A stretch of DNA of 64,000 nt from Chryseobacterium formosum (GCF_026460885.1 NZ_JAOVZW010000001.1:124001-188000); one strand, 5' to 3'; numbered from the stretch's first letter, positions 7,547 to 16,257 are shown. A program made the numbers and translations. Notes: generated from the sequence alone by a model not told the origin.

Positions 7547-8788
7547 ATGAAAAGAGTTGTCATTACAGGATTGGGCGCAGTAACGCCTTTGGGAAACAAT
7601 GTCGAAGAATTCTGGCAAAACAGCATCAATGGAGTGAGCGGAGCCAACAAAATCACTCATTTTAATACCGAAAAATTTAAATTGAATTTCGCCTGTGAAG
7701 TTAAAAACTTTGATCCTAAAGTTTATCTAAATCACAATGAAATAAAGAGAAGCGATTTGTTTTCTCAATATGCAATGTATTCATCTGCAGAAGCTTTACA
7801 AGATTCAGGATTGGAGCTTGATAAGATGGATCCTTTTGATACAGGTGTAATTTGGGGAACCGGACAAGGCGGAATGTGGACTTTCGAAAGTGAAGTAATG
7901 AATTTTGCAGCAAACGACGAAAATCCAAGATTTAATCCGTTTTTCGTTCCTAAATTTATTGCAAACATGGCTTCAGGAATGATTTCAATGAAGTTTGGGC
8001 TTCAGGGAATTAATTACACAACGATTTCTGCTTGTGCAACGGGAAATACCGCTTTGATGGATGCTTTTAATTATATTCGTTTAGGAAAAGCAAAAGTGAT
8101 TGTTAGCGGTGGTTCAGAAGCTGCAATTACTCCGGCTTCTGTTGGAGGATTTTCTGTAATGAAAGCAATGTCTACAAGAAACGATGATTTTGCAACGGCA
8201 AGTCGACCTTATGATGCAGATCGAGATGGTTTTGTAATGGGAGAAGGAGCCGGAGCTTTGGTTTTGGAAGAATACGAACATGCAAAAGCAAGAGGTGCAA
8301 AAATCTACGCAGAACTAGCAGGAGCAGCAATGACAGCAGATGCTTATCACATGACTGCACCTCATCCCGATGGAGTTGGAGCTATAAAAGCAATGCAATT
8401 GGCATTAAATGAAGCTGGAGCAAATGTAGAGGATATTGATTATATAAATCCGCACGCAACATCTACTCCACTTGGAGATTTGGTCGAATTAAAAGGAATC
8501 GGCAAGTTATTTAAAGGAAGTAAAAATTTGGATTTGAGTGCTACAAAATCAATGACAGGTCATTTATTAGGAGCAGCCGGAGCAGCAGAAGCAATTCTTT
8601 CTATTAAAGCTATTGAAAAAGGAATTATTCCACCAACGATTAACCTTCACAATATTGACGAAAACATTCCGAAAGATGTGAATATTATTTTTGGAGAAGC
8701 AAAAGAGAAAAACATCAATTTTGCTTTAAGTAATGCATTTGGTTTTGGAGGGCACAATGCGACTTTGGTGTTTAAGAAGTTTTCTTAA
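7547..8788 (+). CDS. fabF: Beta-ketoacyl-ACP synthase II
   Basis: 413 aa, normal FabF length. It condenses malonyl-ACP with acyl-ACP in fatty-acid elongation. The catalytic triad is intact: C163 in ISACATGN, H303 in NPHATSTPLGD and H339 in SMTGHLLGAAGAAEA, with K334. The N-terminus MKRVVITGLGAVTPLG is standard. It does not sit beside acpP or other fab genes here but behind a TetR regulator and a thioesterase, so it may be a second, conditionally used KAS II rather than the housekeeping copy. That is inference. Confidence 0.93.
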   Translation: MKRVVITGLGAVTPLGNNVEEFWQNSINGVSGANKITHFNTEKFKLNFACEVKNFDPKVYLNHNEIKRSDLFSQYAMYSSAEALQDSGLELDKMDPFDTGVIWGTGQGGMWTFESEVMNFAANDENPRFNPFFVPKFIANMASGMISMKFGLQGINYTTISACATGNTALMDAFNYIRLGKAKVIVSGGSEAAITPASVGGFSVMKAMSTRNDDFATASRPYDADRDGFVMGEGAGALVLEEYEHAKARGAKIYAELAGAAMTADAYHMTAPHPDGVGAIKAMQLALNEAGANVEDIDYINPHATSTPLGDLVELKGIGKLFKGSKNLDLSATKSMTGHLLGAAGAAEAILSIKAIEKGIIPPTINLHNIDENIPKDVNIIFGEAKEKNINFALSNAFGFGGHNATLVFKKFS

Positions 8789-8839
8789 ATTTTACACTTA
8801 CGCAGATATTTCAGATAACGCAGATTTTTAATTAAATAA

Positions 8840-8867
8840 AAAAGCAGTCAAAATATTGACTGCTTTT
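8840..8867. terminator. Bidirectional terminator between fabF and the L,D-transpeptidase-like gene
   Basis: Arms AAAAGCAGTCAA (8840-8851) and TTGACTGCTTTT (8856-8867), A-rich on one side and T-rich on the other; serves convergent genes. Confidence 0.85.
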
Positions 8868-8870
8868 GTT

Positions 8871-9632
8871 TTATGCTTCTCTCAACCATTCCGATGATGA
8901 AAGATAGTTCTGATCGGGATAGTAAATAAAGAGACAGTTTTTTCCTTTTATTGTATTGATGATGGGTTCTGTCAAGTTTCTTGGAATTGCAGGACAGCCC
9001 CAACTTCTTCCGATTCTTTTGTGAGCTGCAGCAAATTCTTCACTTACATAATCTGCTCCATGCATTACGACAGCTCGCTTATATGCTGCATCGTTGAAGC
9101 CTTTATCCATACCCAAAAGTTTTAAAGAATATCCGTTATCACCATTGTAAGTAGATTCTGTTATGTAAAAACCCATACTGCTTTGAAGTGAACTTTCGGT
9201 ATTAGAAAAATTTGTAGCAAATTCTTCACCTGTATTTTTTCCGTGAGCAACCAAAGAATTGAAAAGTACTTTTTTCTCATTCATATCGATTACCCAAAGT
9301 CTTTTTGTGTTGGATGACATTGAGAAATCACAGACCGTTAATAAATGTGCGCTTTCGTCTAATTTCCCAGCTTTTTTAAGATTAGCAAAACCTAAAATTG
9401 CCTTAGAAAAAACATCAAAGTTTAGCTTGTTATCACTTTCAAATAATATAGAATTGTAAAGTTCTTCTGAGGAACTCATTTCATTTGTGCTTTTTTCAGA
9501 TTTAATTTCAACTGCAGTTTCTATTTTTTTTGTGTTTAATATTTCGCTTGCTACTCCAACCTTTTCAGGAGAAAGATAAAACGAAGTTGTTACCATGTAC
9601 ACAATGCCTAATAAGCTATAAAATCCTTTCAT
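8871..9632 (-). CDS. Murein L,D-transpeptidase-like (YkuD_2-type) exported protein
   Basis: 253 aa with an N-terminal hydrophobic signal or anchor (about 4-20). The C-terminal half matches the YkuD_2 group common in Bacteroidota: VVMHGADYV with H191, then AAHKRIGRSWGCPAIP with nucleophile C213. These domains act on peptidoglycan stem peptides in the periplasm. The region before the domain (about 30-100) is a linker without a recognised fold. It is convergent with fabF, sharing the terminator at 8840-8867. Whether it makes crosslinks or cleaves them is not known from sequence. Confidence 0.85.
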   Translation of the reverse strand: MKGFYSLLGIVYMVTTSFYLSPEKVGVASEILNTKKIETAVEIKSEKSTNEMSSSEELYNSILFESDNKLNFDVFSKAILGFANLKKAGKLDESAHLLTVCDFSMSSNTKRLWVIDMNEKKVLFNSLVAHGKNTGEEFATNFSNTESSLQSSMGFYITESTYNGDNGYSLKLLGMDKGFNDAAYKRAVVMHGADYVSEEFAAAHKRIGRSWGCPAIPRNLTEPIINTIKGKNCLFIYYPDQNYLSSSEWLREA

Positions 9633-9743
9633 TAAATATTATGTTAAATTAAAATTGCGGGTACAAATTTATAAAATCATAATTATCAATCAGTTAAATC
9701 TAAAAAAGTTTAACGCAATTTAAGAAACTTTAACTCACCCATT

Positions 9744-10186
9744 TTACTTTTCAGAATCTGGTACAAACTCCAAACTTATAGAATTCATGCAGTATCGAGT
9801 GCCTGTTGGAGCCGGTCCGTCATTAAAAACATGACCCAAATGAGAATCACAACGCTTGCAAACAACTTCAATTCTTTCCATTCCGTGAGAAGAATCCCGG
9901 TTATATCCTACTCCATTTTTATCGGCTTCAAAAAAACTTGGCCAGCCACAACTGCTCGTAAATTTTGATTAGAACGGAAAAGATGATTTCCACAAACCGC
10001 ACAGTAATATTCTCCTAATTCATCAAACTCATTGTAAGTTCCGGTAAAAGGTCTTTCTGTAGCCGCTTCTCTCGCAATTGCATACAAATCGGGAGATAGA
10101 ATTTTGAACCATTCATCATTGGAAATATTAAGTTTTGCAGTATCGGTTCTTGAGTAATATGGATTGTTTTTTGCTTCGTTTTGCAT
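9744..10186 (-). pseudogene. msrB: Peptide-methionine (R)-S-oxide reductase MsrB, frameshifted
   Basis: Starting at the ATG at 10186 the first 75 or so residues read as MsrB, with CAVCGNHLF (first zinc CxxC). After SNQN the frame fails and stops at about 9908. One base over, the frame continues [22 protein letters not shown], then [20 protein letters not shown] (second CxxC), the catalytic Cys in TRYCMNS, and stops at 9744. The total of 443 nt is one short of 148 codons, so a single base is missing in the A4 run (T4 on the plus strand, about 9963-9966). MsrB reduces methionine-R-sulfoxide. This may be a real lesion or a homopolymer sequencing error. Confidence 0.9.
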
Positions 10187-10388
10187 AAGATTATTTTAAA
10201 TTAACATTTTAATTTAGTCACAAAATATTTAAATACAATAGATTAGCAAGTTAAATTTTCAATATATAAAAGAGTATACTAGTTTTTGAAAACCTTTGAT
10301 TTTCTTCTTATATATATTTTAGATCTAACTTAAAATTTCAAATACATCTTTGTGACTTTTGTGGTAAAAGAATTACAACCAAATTTAG

Positions 10389-10396
10389 TAAATTTG
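10389..10396 (+). promoter_or_regulatory. -7 promoter element (TAAATTTG) for the DUF445 gene
   Basis: Exact TAnnTTTG ending 5 nt before the ATG at 10402, so the mRNA would be almost leaderless. Confidence 0.55.
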
Positions 10397-10401
10397 AGAA
10401 T

Positions 10402-11646
10402 ATGAATGACGAAAACAAACGAAAACAGCTCAGAAAATATAAAACGTTCGCTACAGGACTTTTTGTTTTAATGGCTTTAGTTTTTATTATAACTACAATT
10501 TTACAGAAAACTCACGATTCTCATTGGATTGGTTATGTCCGCGCATTTTCCGAAGCGGCAATGGTCGGAGCTTTGGCAGATTGGTTTGCTGTGACTGCAC
10601 TTTTCCGTCATCCACTTGGTTTACCAATTCCACATACAAATCTGATTGAAAACAGTAAGCAAAAACTGGGTGATAATCTGGGGAATTTTGTTGTGTCTAA
10701 TTTTCTTTCGCCTGAAAATATTCGTCCCTACATTCAAAAACTAAAAATCTCTGGTTTTGTCGGAGAATGGCTTGGAAAGGATAAGAATCAAGAGGCTTTA
10801 ATTAAAAATCTCTCAGACATTATTTTAGATATTTTAAATAAACTTGATGATTCTGAAGTCAGTCTATTTATCAGCAAAAAAGTATCGGAAATGACAGACA
10901 ATATTAAGTTGAATGCCATTCTCGGAAACGGAATTATCTATCTTTTAGACAAAAACGACCATCAGAAAATTATTACCAATCTTTCAAAACAGATCAAAGA
11001 TTATATTGTTGAAAATGATGACATGATTCAGGAAAGGGTAAAAAAAGGCAGCTATACTTTTATTCCGTCGTTCGTTGATAATAAAATTGCCGACAAAATC
11101 TCAAACGGACTTGCCGATTTTTTTAAAGAAGTGGAAGAAAATCCAAATCATGAAATTCGGGATTTAATTACGAGGAAAATCTATGAATTTTCAAATGATT
11201 TAAAAGAAGATCCGAAATGGAATGATGAATTTAAAACCATAAAAAATGATCTTTTAAAGAACGATAAATTAGCAGAATATTCAACCGACATCTGGACTTC
11301 TATTAAAAAAACATTGATGGAAGAACTTCAAAATGATGATTCTACTTTAAAAAATTATCTTTCGAAAAACCTGAGTGAATTTTCTCAAAATTTAAAAACC
11401 GATGAAAATCTTCAGAATAAAATCGACAATTGGGTGAGAGTTACGGCTTACAAATATATTTTACGAAATACACATCAAGCTTCGACTTTAATCAGCTCAA
11501 CCGTTGGAAATTGGCAGGGAAAAGAATTAAGTCAAAAACTGGAGCTGGAAGTAGGAAAAGATTTACAATTCATACGCGTTAACGGAACTTTGGTTGGAGG
11601 TTTGGTCGGATTGATTATTTATACGATATCTCATTTTTTCCTTTAA
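10402..11646 (+). CDS. DUF445 family membrane protein
   Basis: 414 aa. An N-terminal membrane segment (about 15-33) is followed by the family hallmark GALADWFAVTALFRHPLGLPIPHTNLI (about 53-80), long amphipathic helices, and a C-terminal membrane segment (about 395-413). This is the layout of DUF445 (YjiN-type) proteins, whose function is not established. It is monocistronic and divergent from msrB. Helical middle with many Lys/Asp suggests a long coiled or helical domain on one side of the inner membrane. Confidence 0.85.
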   Translation: MNDENKRKQLRKYKTFATGLFVLMALVFIITTILQKTHDSHWIGYVRAFSEAAMVGALADWFAVTALFRHPLGLPIPHTNLIENSKQKLGDNLGNFVVSNFLSPENIRPYIQKLKISGFVGEWLGKDKNQEALIKNLSDIILDILNKLDDSEVSLFISKKVSEMTDNIKLNAILGNGIIYLLDKNDHQKIITNLSKQIKDYIVENDDMIQERVKKGSYTFIPSFVDNKIADKISNGLADFFKEVEENPNHEIRDLITRKIYEFSNDLKEDPKWNDEFKTIKNDLLKNDKLAEYSTDIWTSIKKTLMEELQNDDSTLKNYLSKNLSEFSQNLKTDENLQNKIDNWVRVTAYKYILRNTHQASTLISSTVGNWQGKELSQKLELEVGKDLQFIRVNGTLVGGLVGLIIYTISHFFL

Positions 11647-11656
11647 AAACTAAAAT

Positions 11657-11730
11657 ATATCACGCAGATTCAGCAAATTTTGAAGATAAAGTTCTTAATA
11701 AATCTGCTTTATCCGTTATATCTGCGAGAT
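11657..11730. repeat. Degenerate CGCAGAT intergenic repeat
   Basis: Contains CACGCAGATTCAGC near 11660 and an inverted AATCTGCTTTATCCG..ATCTGCG part near 11701-11726. A related stretch (ACGCAGATATTTCAGATAACG) follows fabF near 8800-8828. Confidence 0.4.
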
Positions 11731-11736
11731 AACAAA

Positions 11737-11763
11737 AAAGCAAAACCTCATCGATTTTGCTTT
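11737..11763. terminator. Terminator between DUF445 gene and pyrD
   Basis: AAAGCAAAA (11737-11745) and TTTTGCTTT (11755-11763) around a 9-nt loop; between convergent genes. Confidence 0.65.
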
Positions 11764-11785
11764 CATACTTTTTTAATATTTTAAT

Positions 11786-12823
11786 TTATCTAGAAATTCT
11801 ACTCGCTCTCGTCAAAATTTCCTGATTAATATCGTTAATCAATTGTGGTCCTTCGTAGATAAATCCTGTATACAACTGAACCAAAGTTGCTCCAGCATCC
11901 AGTTTTTCAATTGCGTCTTTAGCAGAATGAATTCCACCAACTCCAATAATTGGGAACGCTCTGTTACTTTTATCGGAAAGATATTTAATCATTTTTGTAC
12001 TTCTTTCACGAATTGGTTTCCCACTTAAACCACCGTTTCCGATTTGTTCTAAAACTTCTGGAGACGTTTTTAAACCTTCTCTATTGACAGATGTATTTGA
12101 AACTACAATTCCGTCAATTTTTGTATCTGCAATAAGTTCAATAATTTCGTCTAATTGCTGGTTGTTTAAATCCGGAGCAATTTTTAAAAGTATTGGTTTT
12201 TGAGTGGGCTTTTTCTGATTGATTTCTTTAACTGCTGTAATTAATTCTCTCAAGTATTCTACATCTTCCAGTTTTGCATGGCTTCCTACATTCGGGCAAC
12301 TCACATTCAGTACAAAATAATCTACATAAGGATGAAGCCCTTCGAAACAATCTAAGTAATCCTGAGTGTAATTTTCAGGCGTTGTGTTGGTGTTTTTTCC
12401 GATGTTTCCGCCGATGATGATTTTTCCTTTGTTGCCTTTCAGCTTTTGTATTGCTTCTTCAAGACCATCGTTATTGAAACCCATTCTGTTGATGATTCCG
12501 CCGTCTTCGAGCAAACGGAAAAGTCTTTTCTTAGGATTTCCGGCTTGAGCTTTTGGCGTCACGGTTCCAATTTCTACAAATCCGAAACCTAAATCGCCTA
12601 ATTCGTTGAACAAAACCGCATTCTTATCAAAACCTGCAGCCAAACCAACCGGATTTTTGAATTTTAATCCGAAAACTTCTCTTTCAAGACGTTTATCTAC
12701 TATTGGTTTTGGAAGAAATAATTTTGTGAGAAACCCAAAATTTTTAAGCATTGAAAAAGTAAAATGGTGTACTTCTTCAGGATCAAATTTGAAAAGAATC
12801 GGACGAATGAGCGATTTATACAT
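11786..12823 (-). CDS. pyrD: Dihydroorotate dehydrogenase (quinone)
   Basis: 345 aa, class 2 length, with an N-terminal helical membrane-association region (about 1-40). It oxidises dihydroorotate to orotate with FMN and passes electrons to quinone in pyrimidine synthesis. Seen: [52 protein letters not shown] and the final [23 protein letters not shown] site. The catalytic-base position reads Cys (C176 in NVSCPN) where class 2 enzymes such as E. coli PyrD have Ser; class 1 enzymes use Cys. It stands alone. Confidence 0.95.
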   Translation of the reverse strand: MYKSLIRPILFKFDPEEVHHFTFSMLKNFGFLTKLFLPKPIVDKRLEREVFGLKFKNPVGLAAGFDKNAVLFNELGDLGFGFVEIGTVTPKAQAGNPKKRLFRLLEDGGIINRMGFNNDGLEEAIQKLKGNKGKIIIGGNIGKNTNTTPENYTQDYLDCFEGLHPYVDYFVLNVSCPNVGSHAKLEDVEYLRELITAVKEINQKKPTQKPILLKIAPDLNNQQLDEIIELIADTKIDGIVVSNTSVNREGLKTSPEVLEQIGNGGLSGKPIRERSTKMIKYLSDKSNRAFPIIGVGGIHSAKDAIEKLDAGATLVQLYTGFIYEGPQLINDINQEILTRASRISR

Positions 12824-12963
12824 TGAAAAAAAGTTTTACAAAAATAATCATTTTAAAATTAACGGATTATTGATGTGGGATAGTTTATTTAAATGAAGAT
12901 TATTTATTTGAAATTAATTTTAAAAACACAAATTTCACAAATGTTTTTCGCAAACAGACACAA

Positions 12964-13052
12964 AGTTTGTCATTCTGGAGGAATCTAAACCTCAAAACAT
13001 TTCAATGAAGTCTCTTTAATAATTCGCCGAGATCCTTTCAGGATGACAAACT
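12964..13052. repeat. Short MITE-like inverted-repeat element
   Basis: Outer arms AGTTTGTCATTCTGG.. (12964-12986) and their complement (13030-13052) match at 19 of 23 positions, enclosing about 43 nt. No gene inside. Such GTCATTCTG-bounded elements recur between genes in flavobacteria (from memory). Confidence 0.55.
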
Positions 13053-13066
13053 GAGCGTGTAATTTT

Positions 13067-13762
13067 TTAAGAATACGCACTTAAATCGAGTTTCAAAATA
13101 TCCCCTACTCTTTTGAAATCTTGGTCAATGGTTGCATTTAAGGTGATTTTTTCATTGGAAAGAGGATGATTAAAAATCAATTGATGCGCATGAAGCGTCA
13201 TTTTGTTGATACCAAATGTTTGAAGCCATAACTTATTTTGTTTATTGCAACCATGCTTGCGACAGCCCAAAATCGGATGCAAAATATGTTTAAAATGCTT
13301 TCTCAACTGATGAAATCTTCCCGTTTCAGGAATTGCTTCTACTAAACAATATCTCGAAGTTTGATGCTTTAAAAATGGCAAATCTATTTCCGAAGCTTGT
13401 AAACGACGATAATAAGTTACAGCATTTTGCTTTACTTCATTTTCATTCACTAAGTCGTAATCGATGGTTTCTTCTTCTTTCGCCCAGCCACGGAGAATGG
13501 CGATGTATTTCTTCTCAACCTTTTTCTCTTCAAACTGAGTGCTCATGAGTCGCAAAGTGTCTTTATCTAAAGTAAACAACAAAACGCCCGAAGTTTTTCG
13601 GTCAAGTCGATGTACCGGATACACTTTTTGTCCAATCTGATTTCTCAATTCCTGAATTGCATATGTATCTGCTTCTCCAGAATAGAAAGATTTATGAACC
13701 AATAATCCGCTAGGTTTATTGATGGCAATAAGATGTTCGTCACGATAAAGAATTTCTAACAT
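13067..13762 (-). CDS. truC: RluA/TruC-family pseudouridine synthase
   Basis: 231 aa without an S4 domain, the length of TruC (tRNA pseudouridine-65 synthase). The catalytic Asp lies in HRLDRKTSGVLLF; other family blocks are INKPSGLLVH near the start, ETGRFHQLRKHFKHILHPILG, and HAHQLIFNHPL near the end. The usual GD(T/R)KHG motif reads GCRKHGC here, so two positions are Cys. TruC is preferred over RluA/RluD because of length and the RKHFKHI block, but assignment within the family is moderate. Confidence 0.8.
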   Translation of the reverse strand: MLEILYRDEHLIAINKPSGLLVHKSFYSGEADTYAIQELRNQIGQKVYPVHRLDRKTSGVLLFTLDKDTLRLMSTQFEEKKVEKKYIAILRGWAKEEETIDYDLVNENEVKQNAVTYYRRLQASEIDLPFLKHQTSRYCLVEAIPETGRFHQLRKHFKHILHPILGCRKHGCNKQNKLWLQTFGINKMTLHAHQLIFNHPLSNEKITLNATIDQDFKRVGDILKLDLSAYS

Positions 13763-13798
13763 GAGGCAAAAGTAGGAAAACTATACTACAAGACCGAA

Positions 13799-13993
13799 CT
13801 ATTGTTCGCGCTTAAAAGTGTAGTGAAAGATATAGGTTCCCATGTATTCTCTGCTTTCCACACTTACCAATTCCCAACCTTCATTACCATATTGGTTTAA
13901 TGTTTTATCTATTTCATTCGGATCATATTCTACAGTCCAAAAACTTACTTTAGGCTTTACCACAATCGTTTTATATTCAAATCTTTTCTTCAT
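13799..13993 (-). CDS. DUF4177 domain protein
   Basis: 64 aa. The pattern FEYKTIVV..., then LNQYGNEGWELVSV and a closing beta strand (FHYTFKRE) is the DUF4177 fold, a small domain of unknown function common in Bacteroidota. It is 36 bp downstream of truC start on the same strand side and encoded upstream in transcription order, so the two could be co-transcribed. No export signal. Confidence 0.8.
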   Translation of the reverse strand: MKKRFEYKTIVVKPKVSFWTVEYDPNEIDKTLNQYGNEGWELVSVESREYMGTYIFHYTFKREQ

Positions 13994-14083
13994 AACACAT
14001 ATTTTATTTACAATATATAATAAATTTTAAACATATTCTTTCCTTTATGTCTGACTTAATTTTTTAAACGCACTTCCGTCAAT

Positions 14084-14160
14084 AGCCCTGATTGCAGCGA
14101 CATCCTTTTGTGATGAGGAACGAAGAGCAAAAGATATAGCGGAAAGCAGGTTCCCGGCTC
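14084..14160. repeat. Dispersed intergenic element (AGCCCTGATTGCAGC..ATAGCGGAAAGCAGG)
   Basis: GC-richer than its surroundings. Contains the inverted pair ATCCTTTTG (14102-14110) and CAAAAGAT (14128-14135), flanked by CCCTGATTGCAGCGAC and ATATAGCGGAAAGCAGG. I recall near-identical blocks in intergenic regions of many flavobacterial genomes; no product is assigned. Confidence 0.6.
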
Positions 14161-14219
14161 CTAAAAATCTGCAACGCAAAAACTTCCATCATCTCCCTTC
14201 CTACTTCCTGCTTTTTCAC

Positions 14220-14227
14220 TATTTTTG
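14220..14227 (+). promoter_or_regulatory. -7 promoter element (TATTTTTG) for glyS
   Basis: Exact TAnnTTTG, 19 nt before the ATG at 14247. Confidence 0.6.
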
Positions 14228-14246
14228 CATTCAAGACGAAAAATTT

Positions 14247-16142
14247 ATGGCAAAGCAAGAAGATGTTTTCAAGAAAGTGATTTCTCACGCTAAGGAATAT
14301 GGGTTTATTTTCCCTTCGAGTGAGATTTATGATGGTTTATCTGCAGTGTATGACTACGGACAAAACGGTGCAGAACTGAAAAATAATATCAAACAATATT
14401 GGTGGAAAGCGATGGTACAGCTGAACGAAAATATTGTGGGTATTGATTCGGCGATTCTGATGCACCCAACTACTTGGAAAGCTTCTGGCCACGTTGATGC
14501 TTTTAATGATCCTTTGATTGATAATAAAGATTCTAAAAAACGTTTCAGAGCAGACGTTTTGGTAGAAGATTACTGTGCGAAAATTGAAGATAAGGTAAGA
14601 AAAGACTTTTTGAAAAAGAAAAGTTATTTTGAAAACTTTAACGAATTTAATGTTTTTTGTAATAAAACGTATGCTTTATATCGTGGATATTTAAATATAG
14701 ATGAATTTAGAAGATATAGAGATTTTATCAAAGATTTAAAAGAAAGTTTAGCAAACTACGATATAAATAATTTAATTGGCTTTAATCATATAGTTGTTGA
14801 TGACAATTATGAAATAGTTGATTTAGCAAATAAATCGCAATATTTAATTTCAGATTTTAAATCTTTCTTAGATTTTAAAAAGAGTATTTATTATCTAAAT
14901 TACAATGATATCAGAATATTAACTCTAGATAATTATTCTGACACAAAAAAAAGAGTTGAAGATATATTTGAAAAATATGATAGGAACCTACTCATAGAAA
15001 ATTTAAATTTCTTGTTAGCTAACGAACGATTGGTTGAAAAGATTTATGATTGCTCAAAAATTCTTTCAAGATTAGCAAAATCATTAGAAAATGAAGACCT
15101 TGCCGATGTAAAAGCTTTAATTGAAGAGTTGGAAATCGCTGATCCTGATACAGGTTCAAAAAACTGGACGGAAGTAAGGCAATTCAACTTAATGTTTGGA
15201 ACTAAATTGGGTGCTTCTGCAGATTCTGCGATGGATCTTTATTTAAGACCGGAAACCGCTCAGGGTATTTTCGTGAATTTCTTAAATGTTCAGAAAACTT
15301 CACGCCACAGACTTCCTTTTGGTATTGCTCAAATCGGAAAAGCTTTTAGAAATGAGATTGTTGCAAGACAGTTTATTTTCAGAATGCGTGAATTCGAGCA
15401 GATGGAAATGCAGTTTTTCGTTGCTCCGGGAACAGAATTGGAATTCTACGAACAATGGAAGCAAAAACGTCTGAACTGGCATTTGGCTTTAGGTTTAGGA
15501 AATGACAATTACAGATTCCACGATCACGAAAAATTAGCACATTATGCTAATGCTGCGGCGGATATTGAATTTAATTTCCCGTTTGGTTTCAAGGAACTAG
15601 AAGGTATTCACTCGAGAACAGATTTCGATTTGAAAGCACATGAGAAATTTTCTGGCAGAAAATTACAGTTTTTCGATCCTGAAAGAAATGAAAACTATGT
15701 TCCTTACGTGGTGGAAACTTCTGTTGGTTTAGATAGATTATTCCTTTCTTTATTCTCTCATTGTTTAAGAGACGAAGTGCTGGAAGATGGTTCAGAAAGA
15801 ACAGTTTTATCTTTACCTCCAGCTTTAGCACCAATTAAAGCGGCGATTTTACCATTGATGAAGAAAGACGGTTTAGCCGAATATGCAGAAAAAATATTTG
15901 ATGATTTAAAATACGATTTCAACCTATTCTACGAAGAAAAAGATGCCATCGGAAAACGTTACAGAAGACAGGATGCGATTGGAACACCTTACTGTATTAC
16001 AATCGACCACGATTCGTTAACGGAGCACACCGTAACGATAAGAGACAGAGACACAATGCAGCAGGAAAGAGTTCCGGTTTCTGAGTTGAGAAGAATTATT
16101 GATGAGAAAACAAACTTCAGAAATTTACTTTCTAAAATATAG
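14247..16142 (+). CDS. glyS: Glycine--tRNA ligase (single-chain, alpha2 type) with a large internal extra segment
   Basis: 631 aa; relatives in Flavobacteriia are about 510. The N-terminus (YGFIFPSSEIYDGLSAVYDYGQNG, MHPTTWKASGHVDAFNDPL) and everything from about residue 271 on are ordinary: SKNWTEVRQFNLMFGTKLGAS, motif 2 FRNEIVARQFIFRMREFEQMEMQFF region, IHSRTDFDLKAHE, motif 3 GLDRLFLSLF and the C-terminal anticodon-binding domain. Between about 117 and 270 (nt 14595-15057) lies a Lys/Asn/Tyr/Ile-rich, much more AT-rich stretch that does not look like GlyRS and replaces a loop of about 50 residues. The frame stays open and both flanks are intact, so the enzyme is probably active. Confidence 0.93.
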   Translation: MAKQEDVFKKVISHAKEYGFIFPSSEIYDGLSAVYDYGQNGAELKNNIKQYWWKAMVQLNENIVGIDSAILMHPTTWKASGHVDAFNDPLIDNKDSKKRFRADVLVEDYCAKIEDKVRKDFLKKKSYFENFNEFNVFCNKTYALYRGYLNIDEFRRYRDFIKDLKESLANYDINNLIGFNHIVVDDNYEIVDLANKSQYLISDFKSFLDFKKSIYYLNYNDIRILTLDNYSDTKKRVEDIFEKYDRNLLIENLNFLLANERLVEKIYDCSKILSRLAKSLENEDLADVKALIEELEIADPDTGSKNWTEVRQFNLMFGTKLGASADSAMDLYLRPETAQGIFVNFLNVQKTSRHRLPFGIAQIGKAFRNEIVARQFIFRMREFEQMEMQFFVAPGTELEFYEQWKQKRLNWHLALGLGNDNYRFHDHEKLAHYANAAADIEFNFPFGFKELEGIHSRTDFDLKAHEKFSGRKLQFFDPERNENYVPYVVETSVGLDRLFLSLFSHCLRDEVLEDGSERTVLSLPPALAPIKAAILPLMKKDGLAEYAEKIFDDLKYDFNLFYEEKDAIGKRYRRQDAIGTPYCITIDHDSLTEHTVTIRDRDTMQQERVPVSELRRIIDEKTNFRNLLSKI

Positions 16143-16146
16143 ATTG

Positions 16147-16173
16147 AAAGCCTTGAGAGATCAGGGCTTTTTT
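16147..16173 (+). terminator. Intrinsic terminator of glyS
   Basis: AAAGCC..GGCTTT hairpin followed by T-run to 16173. Confidence 0.65.
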
Positions 16174-16194
16174 ATTGGTTTTAATTTTAGTAAA

Positions 16195-16257
16195 TTTTGG
16201 ATAAAGCCAATTGCAAACAACTTATCATAAATCGGACTAAAGCCTCCTCCTATTGAT
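16195..16257. repeat. REP-like palindromic element, copy 2 (inverted)
   Basis: Reads TTTTGGATAAAGCCAAT ... CGGACTAAAGCCTCCTCCTATTGAT, i.e. the complement of the 6265-6326 element with the same 62-63 nt length and conserved ends but degraded palindromes. Confidence 0.65.

Noticed and set aside
14079..14288. 69-aa reading frame on the minus strand
   Set aside because: It covers the dispersed intergenic repeat and the glyS start; no coding pattern.
14595..15057. Intein in glycyl-tRNA synthetase
   Set aside because: Too short for a standard intein, and no Cys/Ser at the start or HN(C/S/T) at the end of the segment.
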